48,614 bases of DNA from a virus, in IMG/VR virus record IMGVR_UViG_3300010399_000012, positions 1-48,614 of that record, one strand, 5' to 3'. This document shows positions 20,436 through 28,619 of the stretch, in pieces. Position 1 is the stretch's first letter. The number at the start of each line of letters is the position of its first letter. The notes below the pieces were generated by a model. That model worked only from the letters and a program-made list of their open reading frames with translations. It searched no databases and had not been told where the DNA came from. Both the position numbers and the translations under genes were made by a program.

Positions 20436-20741
20436 TCCAAATTCTCCAACGATTTGAGTCTGTTACAACCATAGAGTCTAGATGCGGAAATCCGCGATCT
20501 ACCGTTGATCAACTGAGGGCTGTGGTGATAGAAGGTGCCATCCACCAGGGAGAGGCCAAATGGCTTTGTTACGCGGTATTCTTAGGCTGCTTCACAAACA
20601 TCCGAATTTCACACCGACTTTGCTCGATCCAACCAACCATCCCGACTGATGGACCACATCAGGACCGCCGCAGTGCTTTGGCCCTTCCCGATTACGCTGG
20701 CCTGCGCACTCATATTGAAAAACGAAAGACTGGAGCCAATC
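20436..20741. other. Intergenic stretch before the endolysin
   Basis: About 300 bases between the endolysin start and a small plus-strand frame at 20742; with that frame the gap to the beta-helical spike is 410 bases. A GGAG ribosome-binding site precedes the endolysin ATG. I see no terminator and no clear promoter. It is one of the few long gaps in the late region, so a lysis-gene promoter may lie here. Confidence 0.4.
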
Positions 20742-20849
20742 ATGCAAACAGCGATTTGGTGCCTGATCGCTTTCGCCTTTGCCGTCGTGGTATTCGCTCT
20801 GGTCTCACAGAGATTTTCTGACCCGCCTGACCAGATCCATCCAGACTAA
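20742..20849 (+). CDS. Possible plus-strand membrane miniprotein, 35 aa
   Basis: The ATG follows GGAG at 7 bases. It contains one transmembrane helix (AIWCLIAFAFAVVVFALVS) and a polar end. An upstream in-frame ATG at 20649 would add a second hydrophobic stretch. It is the only plausible plus-strand gene in the late region and could be a moron. Its stop overlaps the end of the convergent spike gene. Confidence 0.35.
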   Translation: MQTAIWCLIAFAFAVVVFALVSQRFSDPPDQIHPD

Positions 20850-23254
20850 GCTTCCACGGCGCCAAAGCGCTTCCACGTCCCTGGAGAGCCTGCGGTCACG
20901 CAGCAAGTCCCTGTGAAACCAGAGGCAACCGGATCGCAGTAGAAAATCCGGTCACCGAGCGCCCACGTTCCGGCCGCTGGCGTCGTTCCCGCCGTAAGTG
21001 ACGAACCGGCACGCGATGTCGTCCAATGCCGCAGTGGTGCGGTATTCCCCAAAACATGCACCCGATCGAATGGCACAATATCGACACCGGATACCTTGGT
21101 AGTGATGGCGGTTGCGGCGTCGTTATCCTTGAACAGGCCTATGCAGGTGTAATTGTTTGTTCCGGCGAGGACATAGGCGACACCACTGGTGGCGACTCCA
21201 AGGACTTTGTTCCCCCGCAACTCAGCACCGACCGCGGACGTTGTGACCCGGATGCCGTTGTCCTGCGAACTTTCGCCGCCAATTCCAAGAACGCACCTCT
21301 CGGCAACAGGCCGAGTTGCGGCATCAAACCTGATTCCGGCGTAGACCGTTCCTCCTGGATCTTGGCCGCTGGAATAGCAAGCCGCGCCAACAATCCGGAC
21401 ATCTTCCGGCGCGTCTGTGTCGCCAACGTAAATTCCGTCTTTGTAGGAGCTGACGAACGTTCCGCCGTCGATCAGTAATTGATCGCACCCGTTGATCACC
21501 TGGACACCATATTGATTGAAAAACGTGTGGCAATTCCGCAGCGTTCCGCCAATCATGTTGGAGATATAGAACCCAGGCCCGGCTACCGCTGGATCGGCTG
21601 CGATAGAACGGCATCCCTCAAACAGAATATCGGTATTGTTGATCGGCGAGAGAAGCGGAGAATAGCCACTCCCCGAAACCGCAGCCGCGATATTGTCGGC
21701 ATAGGCCTCGCAAATAAAGCCGTAACCAGTCTTCGAATCATAGACGTGGCAGTTCTTGAAGGTCGTCCCGCGATACCGGCGCCGCTTCAGTTCGTTGCTT
21801 GGCGCAAATTCAAACCCGAAATCGCCCGCAGTGTGGAAGAAGCCGCAGAAGCTGGAGGATTCGACCTCAACGTCTTCCACCTTGATCTTGTAGCAGCCGG
21901 ACAGGCGCACGCCGAACCCGCCGTCATCGCCAACCTTCGTCTTGGTCATATTCCCGATCTTGCAGCGGCGGATCGTGATATCGTGCGGAAAGACGCTGTA
22001 GGCCGTCCCGGCATCAAACAGGATGCGGCTCGCCGGGATGTCCGCAGCGTTCAAGTTGCCGACCGTGCCGTGATCCAGACCGATGGCGATCGATACGGTG
22101 CTGTTATCCGGAATAGTGATGTCCTCGATCAGCCCGTGTGAGATCCCGCCAATCCCAGCCAATATTTGGCCACCAGTCCCGGTTCGAACAGAGTCAAGCG
22201 TCACACTGCGAACTGACCAGTTCGAGGCGTTGATGTAATTTCCAACGGCACCTACACTCGTCACTTCGCCATAAGCCGCGCCGATCACCACGGGTGCATG
22301 CCACCAGGCACTAGAACCGGGGCCTGACGAAACGGTGGTCTTGATGGTGCCGGGACCGACGATGTGCGAATTGCTTTGCAGCCGGATGCCGTAGACCGAT
22401 CCCGTGCATTCAAAGTTGATCGCCGCCGCGCCGTACAGATCCAGCGTCACGCCGGGCTTGAGAGTTACACCGTCGAAATCGCCGCCATTAACAACCATGC
22501 GGTACGTCCGGCCGAACACGCCGCAGACACGACCGCACCCGGCAGCCGACACGGTATCGATTGCCGACTGAATGGCGGCCCTGTCGTCCGTCGAACCGTT
22601 CCCAACGGCTCCGAATTGCCCCAACGTCACCGGCTGGCCCAAATAAACCAGCTCCCACCATGCTCCGTCTGCAGACTGGAACTTGCCCGTATGGCTCGGC
22701 TCCGAAACAACCTTCTTGTAGAGAGCGCCGCCACCGTCGCCAGCGGCCGAATAGCCAGCCGTTCGCAGAAAGGTCATCCCGACTGGAAGTGTTGCAGCGG
22801 CAGCAACCGAGCGGCTGGCAAAGTCAGCGGCTCCGGTGAGTGAATAAATCGTCGCAATGATGTCATTGGCGACGTTGTTCATCTCCTCTACCAGTCCGAC
22901 ACTGAAATAGAATTCCCAATCAATATCATCGTCGCCAACGTCCGGCCGGTTCGTGGCAAGGGTCCAGATGGCGCCGCTGTTTACTGTGCCTTCCTGAACA
23001 TGCACCTTCATCCCTGCAATCAACGTGCGGGAGGTGGCGGCATCCGGAGCGCGCTTCCACGTTCCCGCAGAGGCGGTATAAATGCCGTTCTCGATCGCGC
23101 TCGTCTGGTCCTTTACCAGCACCCGATCGCCTGCGACAGTCACCACGCCATCTACGGTGAGCAGCCCAGCCAAAGCGAGATTGCCCGTGGAAGCCAGCCG
23201 AACGGGCTCCTTGTCGCCCGCCAGAAGACGGACGGCGGCGGTTTCAGCATTCAT
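20846..23254 (-). CDS. Beta-helical tail spike, 802 aa
   Basis: An N-terminal module (GDRVLVKDQTSAIENGIYTA followed by GTWKRAPDA, residues about 42-75) is the common virion-attachment domain of phage spikes. From about residue 210, LGQFGAVGNGSTDDRAAIQS is the usual start of a pectate-lyase-like beta helix, followed by repetitive N/G/V turns to about 700 and a C-terminal domain. Spikes of this type bind and often cleave surface polysaccharide. No catalytic residues can be named. Confidence 0.8.
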   Translation of the reverse strand: MNAETAAVRLLAGDKEPVRLASTGNLALAGLLTVDGVVTVAGDRVLVKDQTSAIENGIYTASAGTWKRAPDAATSRTLIAGMKVHVQEGTVNSGAIWTLATNRPDVGDDDIDWEFYFSVGLVEEMNNVANDIIATIYSLTGAADFASRSVAAAATLPVGMTFLRTAGYSAAGDGGGALYKKVVSEPSHTGKFQSADGAWWELVYLGQPVTLGQFGAVGNGSTDDRAAIQSAIDTVSAAGCGRVCGVFGRTYRMVVNGGDFDGVTLKPGVTLDLYGAAAINFECTGSVYGIRLQSNSHIVGPGTIKTTVSSGPGSSAWWHAPVVIGAAYGEVTSVGAVGNYINASNWSVRSVTLDSVRTGTGGQILAGIGGISHGLIEDITIPDNSTVSIAIGLDHGTVGNLNAADIPASRILFDAGTAYSVFPHDITIRRCKIGNMTKTKVGDDGGFGVRLSGCYKIKVEDVEVESSSFCGFFHTAGDFGFEFAPSNELKRRRYRGTTFKNCHVYDSKTGYGFICEAYADNIAAAVSGSGYSPLLSPINNTDILFEGCRSIAADPAVAGPGFYISNMIGGTLRNCHTFFNQYGVQVINGCDQLLIDGGTFVSSYKDGIYVGDTDAPEDVRIVGAACYSSGQDPGGTVYAGIRFDAATRPVAERCVLGIGGESSQDNGIRVTTSAVGAELRGNKVLGVATSGVAYVLAGTNNYTCIGLFKDNDAATAITTKVSGVDIVPFDRVHVLGNTAPLRHWTTSRAGSSLTAGTTPAAGTWALGDRIFYCDPVASGFTGTCCVTAGSPGTWKRFGAVEA

Positions 23255-23293
23255 TGATGTGCCTCTATTGAAGTGAGAGCAGCCAAAGCACGG

Positions 23294-23758
23294 CTACCTG
23301 ACCCGTCTGGCCCTGATCAGGCCGTACCCGCCAGATGTCCCGACGGTGAACGTCGCAAATCCCACAAGAAAAATCTGTGTAGAGCCGGTGACGCTGAACC
23401 GCGATGGAACAATGACGGTGCTGATTGGAACACCAGCCGGAACGAAGGCGGCTGAGACCGTCTGATTCCACCTTCCTAGCGTGCTCGAACTTGTATCGGT
23501 GGTGAGGGAAAGACTTCCAGCGACGATGGTGAAGCTGGCGCCGCCGGCGCTGGTGAACGCGACATGGCCGCTCACATCCCAATCGCCGGCCGTTAGCGTG
23601 ATGCTCGTGATCGTCTTCGCAGCACCAGACGTCAACGCTACCGCCGAACCGGATGCAATAGACGCCTCTATATACTCCCCGACCTTTCCGGCGGCGGCAC
23701 TGTCGTTTGTCGCCGTACCGGGGAATTGGCCCGGGGTGATGAGGGAGAAGCCGCTCAT
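23294..23758 (-). CDS. Phage structural protein with jellyroll-like fold, 154 aa
   Basis: The pattern GKVGEYIEASIASGSAVALT, ITLTAGDWDVSGHVAFTSAG and VSAAFVPAGVPIST is common in short tail or capsid-associated phage proteins with an all-beta fold. No signal peptide. The stop of the upstream 245-aa gene overlaps its start. Confidence 0.6.
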   Translation of the reverse strand: MSGFSLITPGQFPGTATNDSAAAGKVGEYIEASIASGSAVALTSGAAKTITSITLTAGDWDVSGHVAFTSAGGASFTIVAGSLSLTTDTSSSTLGRWNQTVSAAFVPAGVPISTVIVPSRFSVTGSTQIFLVGFATFTVGTSGGYGLIRARRVR

Positions 23759-24495
23759 CAGACGTAATCCAGATTGAATGCCGTGATGTCGGCGGCAACT
23801 AGCACCGTCGTATCGGCGTCGGCGACCAGCTTAGTGAAGGCGTAGCCGATGCCCGTCCCGAAGGTCAGGCCGACCGGGAAGTCATAGACGAAGGCCTGGC
23901 CGGCGGGACAGCAAACCTTGCGGCGAATCGTCGTGGTGCCCGGCACCGGCGGGTTTGCTGCGCTGTCGTACAGCACCAGGAAGACGTCGTAGGCCGCGTT
24001 GTTCTTGCCGGTCAGGCAGTAGATCCGGCCAGCGCTGGCCTTCACCATGGTCGCGTTGGTTGATGCTGCGGCGGACGGCAGACGGGCCGTAGTCGCGATG
24101 CCGCCAGTTGCAGCGCTGGCGTCTGCGACCGCGCGCCCGATCAGGTTCGTACCGGCAGGCGTTGCCGCGGCTGCCAGTGCTTCGAGGCCATCGACAAAAC
24201 CATTTAGAGACGTTGCAAGCGCTTCCAGGCCATCCACATATCCCGCGAGCGTTGTCATCTTGGTATCGATAGATGACAACGATGTGTTGCCGGTATCCTG
24301 CTTGGCTTCCGTCGCAGGCGCGGCGATGATCTTGGCGAGAACCGACGCAAGGGTCGCTTGAGAAGCTAGTGCGGCAAGGTCCTCAGTGCAGAGAACCACC
24401 GGGCGCGAGGCAGTCGCCGCCACCCTTCCCGGCGCAAGCGGCTTTTCAATCGCTACAACGTCGCCATTCGCATCCAAAACGTTCATCGTTGTCAT
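23758..24495 (-). CDS. Structural protein with central helical repeats, 245 aa
   Basis: An Ala-rich N-terminus and a helical centre (TEAKQDTGNTSLSSIDTKMT, YVDGLEALATSL, FVDGLEALAAA) with a duplicated VDGLEAL unit, then a beta domain (NAAYDVFLVLYDSAANPPVP). The helical repeats probably trimerise as in fibre shafts. It lies among the tail accessory genes. Confidence 0.55.
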   Translation of the reverse strand: MTTMNVLDANGDVVAIEKPLAPGRVAATASRPVVLCTEDLAALASQATLASVLAKIIAAPATEAKQDTGNTSLSSIDTKMTTLAGYVDGLEALATSLNGFVDGLEALAAAATPAGTNLIGRAVADASAATGGIATTARLPSAAASTNATMVKASAGRIYCLTGKNNAAYDVFLVLYDSAANPPVPGTTTIRRKVCCPAGQAFVYDFPVGLTFGTGIGYAFTKLVADADTTVLVAADITAFNLDYV

Positions 24496-24896
24496 CAGAT
24501 GTCCTCAAGCAAGGCGATGTAACCGCTGTTTTGTGGGCGGGCGAACCATGCCCAGATAGGCGCTTCATCACCGTCCGAATATCCAAACCCGCCGACGGCA
24601 TCGATCGTGCCGCCGCGCACCATTCCGATTTTCACGCCAAGGGCGACACGCTCAAGAAAGTAGTTGTTCGTCACGCCCGTTCCTGCCCCATCAAGCCCCG
24701 GCAATTCAGGAGGACGCTCTGGCGGGATCATCATACTGATGTTGATGACCAGCTCGGTCCTGAACACCGTGACCCCTTCTGCTGGCGTCAAGAAACGTTC
24801 GATCGTTGCCCATCGGCCGGGAGCGACATTCGCTCGGCGCCCGCGTGTGGCAGGCGCCGAGCGTGTCGGATACTGGATTACGGCAGGGGTTGGCAT
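24495..24896 (-). CDS. Structural protein, paralogue of the 43167 gene, 133 aa
   Basis: RWATIERFL, then VINISMMIPPERPPELPGLDG and VKIGMVRGG...DAVGGFGYSD line up with RWATIKHVEE, VINISIMEAGPPEVAEGL and VAIGMRRGG...GSVDGFGWKD in the gene at 43167. These two late genes are therefore homologous, 19 kb apart, each with its own neighbours. Function unknown; probably head or tail accessory. Confidence 0.65.
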   Translation of the reverse strand: MPTPAVIQYPTRSAPATRGRRANVAPGRWATIERFLTPAEGVTVFRTELVINISMMIPPERPPELPGLDGAGTGVTNNYFLERVALGVKIGMVRGGTIDAVGGFGYSDGDEAPIWAWFARPQNSGYIALLEDI

Positions 24897-25405
24897 CAGA
24901 CCGCGGCGATCGTCACGCCAACGTCTTGGCCGTTCAGGAGGCGTGCCTCGAACATGCAGGCGAGATCCGTGATGGTGCCGGTCTTTACGAGCGTCACCTG
25001 GATATCAAATGTCTGCGTGGTGGTGTTGGCGCCAGAGATCGCGCTAACGCCATAGGCGAGCGTCAGAGTACCGCCGCCGGAAACCGTCGCGATCTGCGCC
25101 AGCGCCAGGGTTGCCACAACCGCCACGGTATCGATTGAACCGGTCTGGCGAGCCAGAGTAACAAGCCCCTTAGCGACGCGGGTTGATTCGCTCTGGTCCG
25201 TGCCGGTGCCGAGCCAGCCAACCAGCGTAATTTCAATGCCGGCGTTCTGATTACCGCTCGGAACGGTCACCCGAATGATTGACGTTGCGGTGTTGTCGGC
25301 GATGCCAGTCTTTCGACCAACGAGAGTGCTCACGTTGCCGGAATACCCAGGCCGGTTTCCCTTATCCATGCCGCTGGTGCGGACGCGCCCGAAATTACGT
25401 GCCAT
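24896..25405 (-). CDS. Structural protein, 169 aa
   Basis: AAGGAGA precedes the ATG. Basic N-terminus (MARNFGRVRTSGMDKGN), then an all-beta sequence rich in Thr, Val and Gly (ATSIIRVTVPSGNQNAGIEI). Probably a decoration or tail protein. The first gene of this block after the terminator at 25471. Confidence 0.55.
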   Translation of the reverse strand: MARNFGRVRTSGMDKGNRPGYSGNVSTLVGRKTGIADNTATSIIRVTVPSGNQNAGIEITLVGWLGTGTDQSESTRVAKGLVTLARQTGSIDTVAVVATLALAQIATVSGGGTLTLAYGVSAISGANTTTQTFDIQVTLVKTGTITDLACMFEARLLNGQDVGVTIAAV

Positions 25406-25470
25406 GTCATTTTCTCCTTTGGAGCCGCCTCTAGGACGGGATTAACGGGCTGCCGGCCCGTGCGGAACGC

Positions 25471-25493
25471 AAAAAACCCGCCGGAATGGCGGG
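25471..25493 (-). terminator. Rho-independent terminator after the internal virion genes
   Basis: On the minus strand CCCGCC (25493-25488) pairs with GGCGGG (25482-25477) around a 5-base loop, followed by six Ts (25476-25471). It lies just after the ejection-protein gene. Confidence 0.85.
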
Positions 25494-25514
25494 CTGCACG
25501 CGATGCTGAAATTT

Positions 25515-28500
25515 CTATTGCTGCTGTGGATTGACGACGTATCGGAGCATTTGCCGCACGCCAATGTAACTATTGAACGGAAGCAGTCGCTCGGCAGCGT
25601 TCTTCTGGCCCTGCGTTACTTCCTCGCCGTCGATCATCTTCTTGGGCAGGCCCATGACCTGCGTAGCGTCATCGATCAGTCCGCCAGAGGGCCCGACCAC
25701 AGATCCAAGCAAGCTGCGGTTCTGCATCTTCTGAGAGATCGCGGAGCCCTCATCGAAGGACTTGACCGGCGTCTTGATCGGATTGAAGCCCGTCGCCTTC
25801 TCGAAGGTATTTGCCAGCTCCATCGGCACAGCGAAGATGCCGGCCTTATCGATCCCTTCTCCGATCCACCAGCCCGGATTCTTGCCAATGTCCTGCAGCT
25901 TCTCAGTCCGGTTGCCCGAAACTGCCTTCAACCATGTCGCCATGATGCCGATCGTTGACATCGCAACAAGCCCCCCGACAAACCGGGATTGATCCTCCTG
26001 CAGGCCGCGAAGTAAAACCCGCTGATGCGACGCCAGAGCAAATGACTTGAACTGCAGCATTGCCCGGCCAGTGGGCGTATTGGCGAACAGCGGCGTATCC
26101 GCCACGCCCTTGGTCGTGATGATCGAATCCACATCCTTTGACAGTGCGGCGCGATAGGTGCGGCCCGCAACCTCGTCCGTCCATTTCTCCTGATTGGCGA
26201 CCCTAACCTTGTCAATCGTCTCGCCGTGCTCCGCGAACTGCTTTGCGATGCGCTCAGCCATGCTCTGGTCAATGCCGAGATAGGCGAGATATGCCCGCTC
26301 CTTGTCGGCTACTTCCTGGAACATCGCTGCACCACGGAGCAGCCGGTTCTGTGTCATCACCGATGCAATCGACTTCTGCATGTCGGTCAGTAACCGGATG
26401 CCGTTCCACTTCGACGCGACGTTCGTCATGTTCTCTAGGAAGGCTTCTACCGGCCCGCGCGAGGCGTAGGGATCGATGATTTCCGAGAGCGTCGCCAGCC
26501 TGGTCCCCAGCACCCGCTCCGTCACCACGCCCGCGATCTTTGCTTCGTTTACCGAAGCTCGGATGCCTTTCATGTTCGTCAGCGTCTGGCCCAGAGTTTC
26601 CATGTACGGCATCAGGCCGTGAACCATGGCAGGCCGCACGGTTTCCGTCAGGGACGCGATCGCCACCTCACCCATGGAACGAAGATAGTTGAAATGGTTT
26701 ACCGAGCGCACAATCCGGGAATAGTTGGTTTCGGTAGGAGAGCCTGGATTGGTGCCGCGCAGCATATCGCGCACCGCTTCCAGATCGCCGATGTCTGACT
26801 TCTCGCGAGCGGCCAGTTTGGCGAGTTGCTTTTCGTCCGTAATGCCGTCGCGCAATCCCTTGTAGTCCTCGCGGATTTTGCCGATCTGTTCAGCCATATC
26901 CACCGAGCCGAACTTGCGGGCCAGTTCGACGTCGGCACCCATGATCCTGGTATAGCGGCGGGCAACCTGCTCGACATCGTGTTCAAGATAGTCCTCTACA
27001 GAGCGCCCATTGGATGATTTGAACAGATCGTGGATATCGAAGGTTCGCTCCTTGAGCGGCCCACGGGCCTTGATCGTAATGAAGTCCGGCCGCACGCCCT
27101 GCCCGGCCCTTCCCGTCATTGTATCGAACACCTCATTGGCAACCTGCCGCGCCGCGTCCTTGGCCTCGAAGCGGTCTTCCCGCTCAATGCGCCGTGCAAC
27201 CTGGAATTCCCGCAGAGCGTCATCCTTGAGCTTGGCGACCTTTTCAGCAGTCTCACGATCGAATGCCGCCAGATATTTCGGCATTTGCCGGTTGACGTAA
27301 TCCTCGACCATGCCCTTGAAGCCCTGCTCATCGGCAGAGATCTTCCGGCCGTTCCACATCCGAGTAAAATATGATTGCGCGGTATCGACCGAAACATCCG
27401 CCGGCAGGAGCTTGGCGTCTATGGCCTGCTGTTTCAGTGGTTCGAACACCTTGGCGCGGTATTCCTGTGCAACCTTGGCAATGATCGGATCGGCATCGGT
27501 ATCCCCGCGCCGCATCGCCTTGCCAACCGCTTCCCGAAATTCATCCTTGCCGAGCTGACCGCCAGCCTTCCGGAACTCCTGATAGCCATCGTTTGTGGTG
27601 CCAATCGCCTTGGCTAGACCGCCGTTGTGTTCCTTCATCAGAGTTTCAACGGCCGGCTGTGACGCCACGCCATCAAAGTTCTTTTTCAGGTACAGCGGGT
27701 TCTCGACGGTATCGAGCATGATTTCCCGATAGGCCGCCGACGGGCTGTGCAGTGCACGCAGCAGCGGGTTCATCTGCGCCGTAGCCGACGCAGTCATCCG
27801 CGCCGCGCCGCCGGCAATCGTATTGTCTGCCAGGTCCGTTGCTGTGTTCGCAGCCGCACCAACCGAGCGCAGCGGCGCGTTGGAATTGGCCGCCTCCAGC
27901 ACAGCCTCAGGCGTCACGGCCGGCGTATGGGTGGCTTCCAGATCGCGTTCTAGGGCAGCTACGCCCTTCTGCCAATCACCCTTGGAAAGCACCGCCTGAC
28001 CGCCCGCGCCGAGCAATCCACCCAGGAACAGCGAAGCCCCGATGGCAGTAGCGCTCTCGCCCGCGGTCCTTGTCTGCTCGGTTGATTGCAGTGCAGCTTC
28101 CTGAATGCCAGCACCGACAGCATTCGCGACGCCGACCGATGCGCCAGCCTTCACGATCGCAATGCCTCCCTTGGCGCCCTTCACAAATGTTCCGCCGGGG
28201 ATCAGCGACGTGGGGCTTAGGATGCCCGCTGCTCCCTCAGTGATCAGCCCCATCCACCACGGTTGAGAATCCAGCAACTTGCGATCAGCGTTCTCTCGGG
28301 CAATATCCGTTCGAATGGCCTCAAATTTCTTGCTATTGCGGGCCGCAGATAGAGCCTCAAAATTTGCCTCATCCGGAGTGCCCTTGATCTTGTCCCACGG
28401 GTTAAAGCCGGGTTCCGGGTTATTATCGACCCAAGCAGACTCTGACGCGCCGAGCGCTGACAATTCGTTATTCCTGCGGAAGGCTGCGGCCCAATTCCAC

Positions 28501-28619
28501 GCTTGTTTCGTTCCGTTATCCTGTAGGTCATTCGCGCCAGGTGTGACCGCAAAGCCCTGCGGGATATCCGCGCGCCGCGCCAAGTCGATCGGTTGAGCAT
28601 CATCTTCAAGGAACGGCAT
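25515..28619 (-). CDS. Large internal virion (ejection) protein, 1034 aa
   Basis: A very long, mostly helical, Ala/Glu/Lys-rich protein at the position of T7 gp16. The ATG at 28619 has GGAGAG 6 bases upstream; a longer frame to 28637 lacks it. A Gly/Ala hydrophobic region about residues 120-215 (MGLITEGAAGILSPTSLIP, ATAIGASLFLGGLLGAGG) may enter the host membrane. The remainder is coiled helix. No transglycosylase motif is seen here; the lysozyme domain is in the next protein. It would be ejected to form the channel for DNA entry. Confidence 0.7.
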   Translation of the reverse strand: MPFLEDDAQPIDLARRADIPQGFAVTPGANDLQDNGTKQAWNWAAAFRRNNELSALGASESAWVDNNPEPGFNPWDKIKGTPDEANFEALSAARNSKKFEAIRTDIARENADRKLLDSQPWWMGLITEGAAGILSPTSLIPGGTFVKGAKGGIAIVKAGASVGVANAVGAGIQEAALQSTEQTRTAGESATAIGASLFLGGLLGAGGQAVLSKGDWQKGVAALERDLEATHTPAVTPEAVLEAANSNAPLRSVGAAANTATDLADNTIAGGAARMTASATAQMNPLLRALHSPSAAYREIMLDTVENPLYLKKNFDGVASQPAVETLMKEHNGGLAKAIGTTNDGYQEFRKAGGQLGKDEFREAVGKAMRRGDTDADPIIAKVAQEYRAKVFEPLKQQAIDAKLLPADVSVDTAQSYFTRMWNGRKISADEQGFKGMVEDYVNRQMPKYLAAFDRETAEKVAKLKDDALREFQVARRIEREDRFEAKDAARQVANEVFDTMTGRAGQGVRPDFITIKARGPLKERTFDIHDLFKSSNGRSVEDYLEHDVEQVARRYTRIMGADVELARKFGSVDMAEQIGKIREDYKGLRDGITDEKQLAKLAAREKSDIGDLEAVRDMLRGTNPGSPTETNYSRIVRSVNHFNYLRSMGEVAIASLTETVRPAMVHGLMPYMETLGQTLTNMKGIRASVNEAKIAGVVTERVLGTRLATLSEIIDPYASRGPVEAFLENMTNVASKWNGIRLLTDMQKSIASVMTQNRLLRGAAMFQEVADKERAYLAYLGIDQSMAERIAKQFAEHGETIDKVRVANQEKWTDEVAGRTYRAALSKDVDSIITTKGVADTPLFANTPTGRAMLQFKSFALASHQRVLLRGLQEDQSRFVGGLVAMSTIGIMATWLKAVSGNRTEKLQDIGKNPGWWIGEGIDKAGIFAVPMELANTFEKATGFNPIKTPVKSFDEGSAISQKMQNRSLLGSVVGPSGGLIDDATQVMGLPKKMIDGEEVTQGQKNAAERLLPFNSYIGVRQMLRYVVNPQQQ

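Noticed and set aside
25503-25958. Plus-strand frames opposite the ejection-protein genes
   Set aside because: Typical antisense shadows of long GC-rich genes; no separate start signals.
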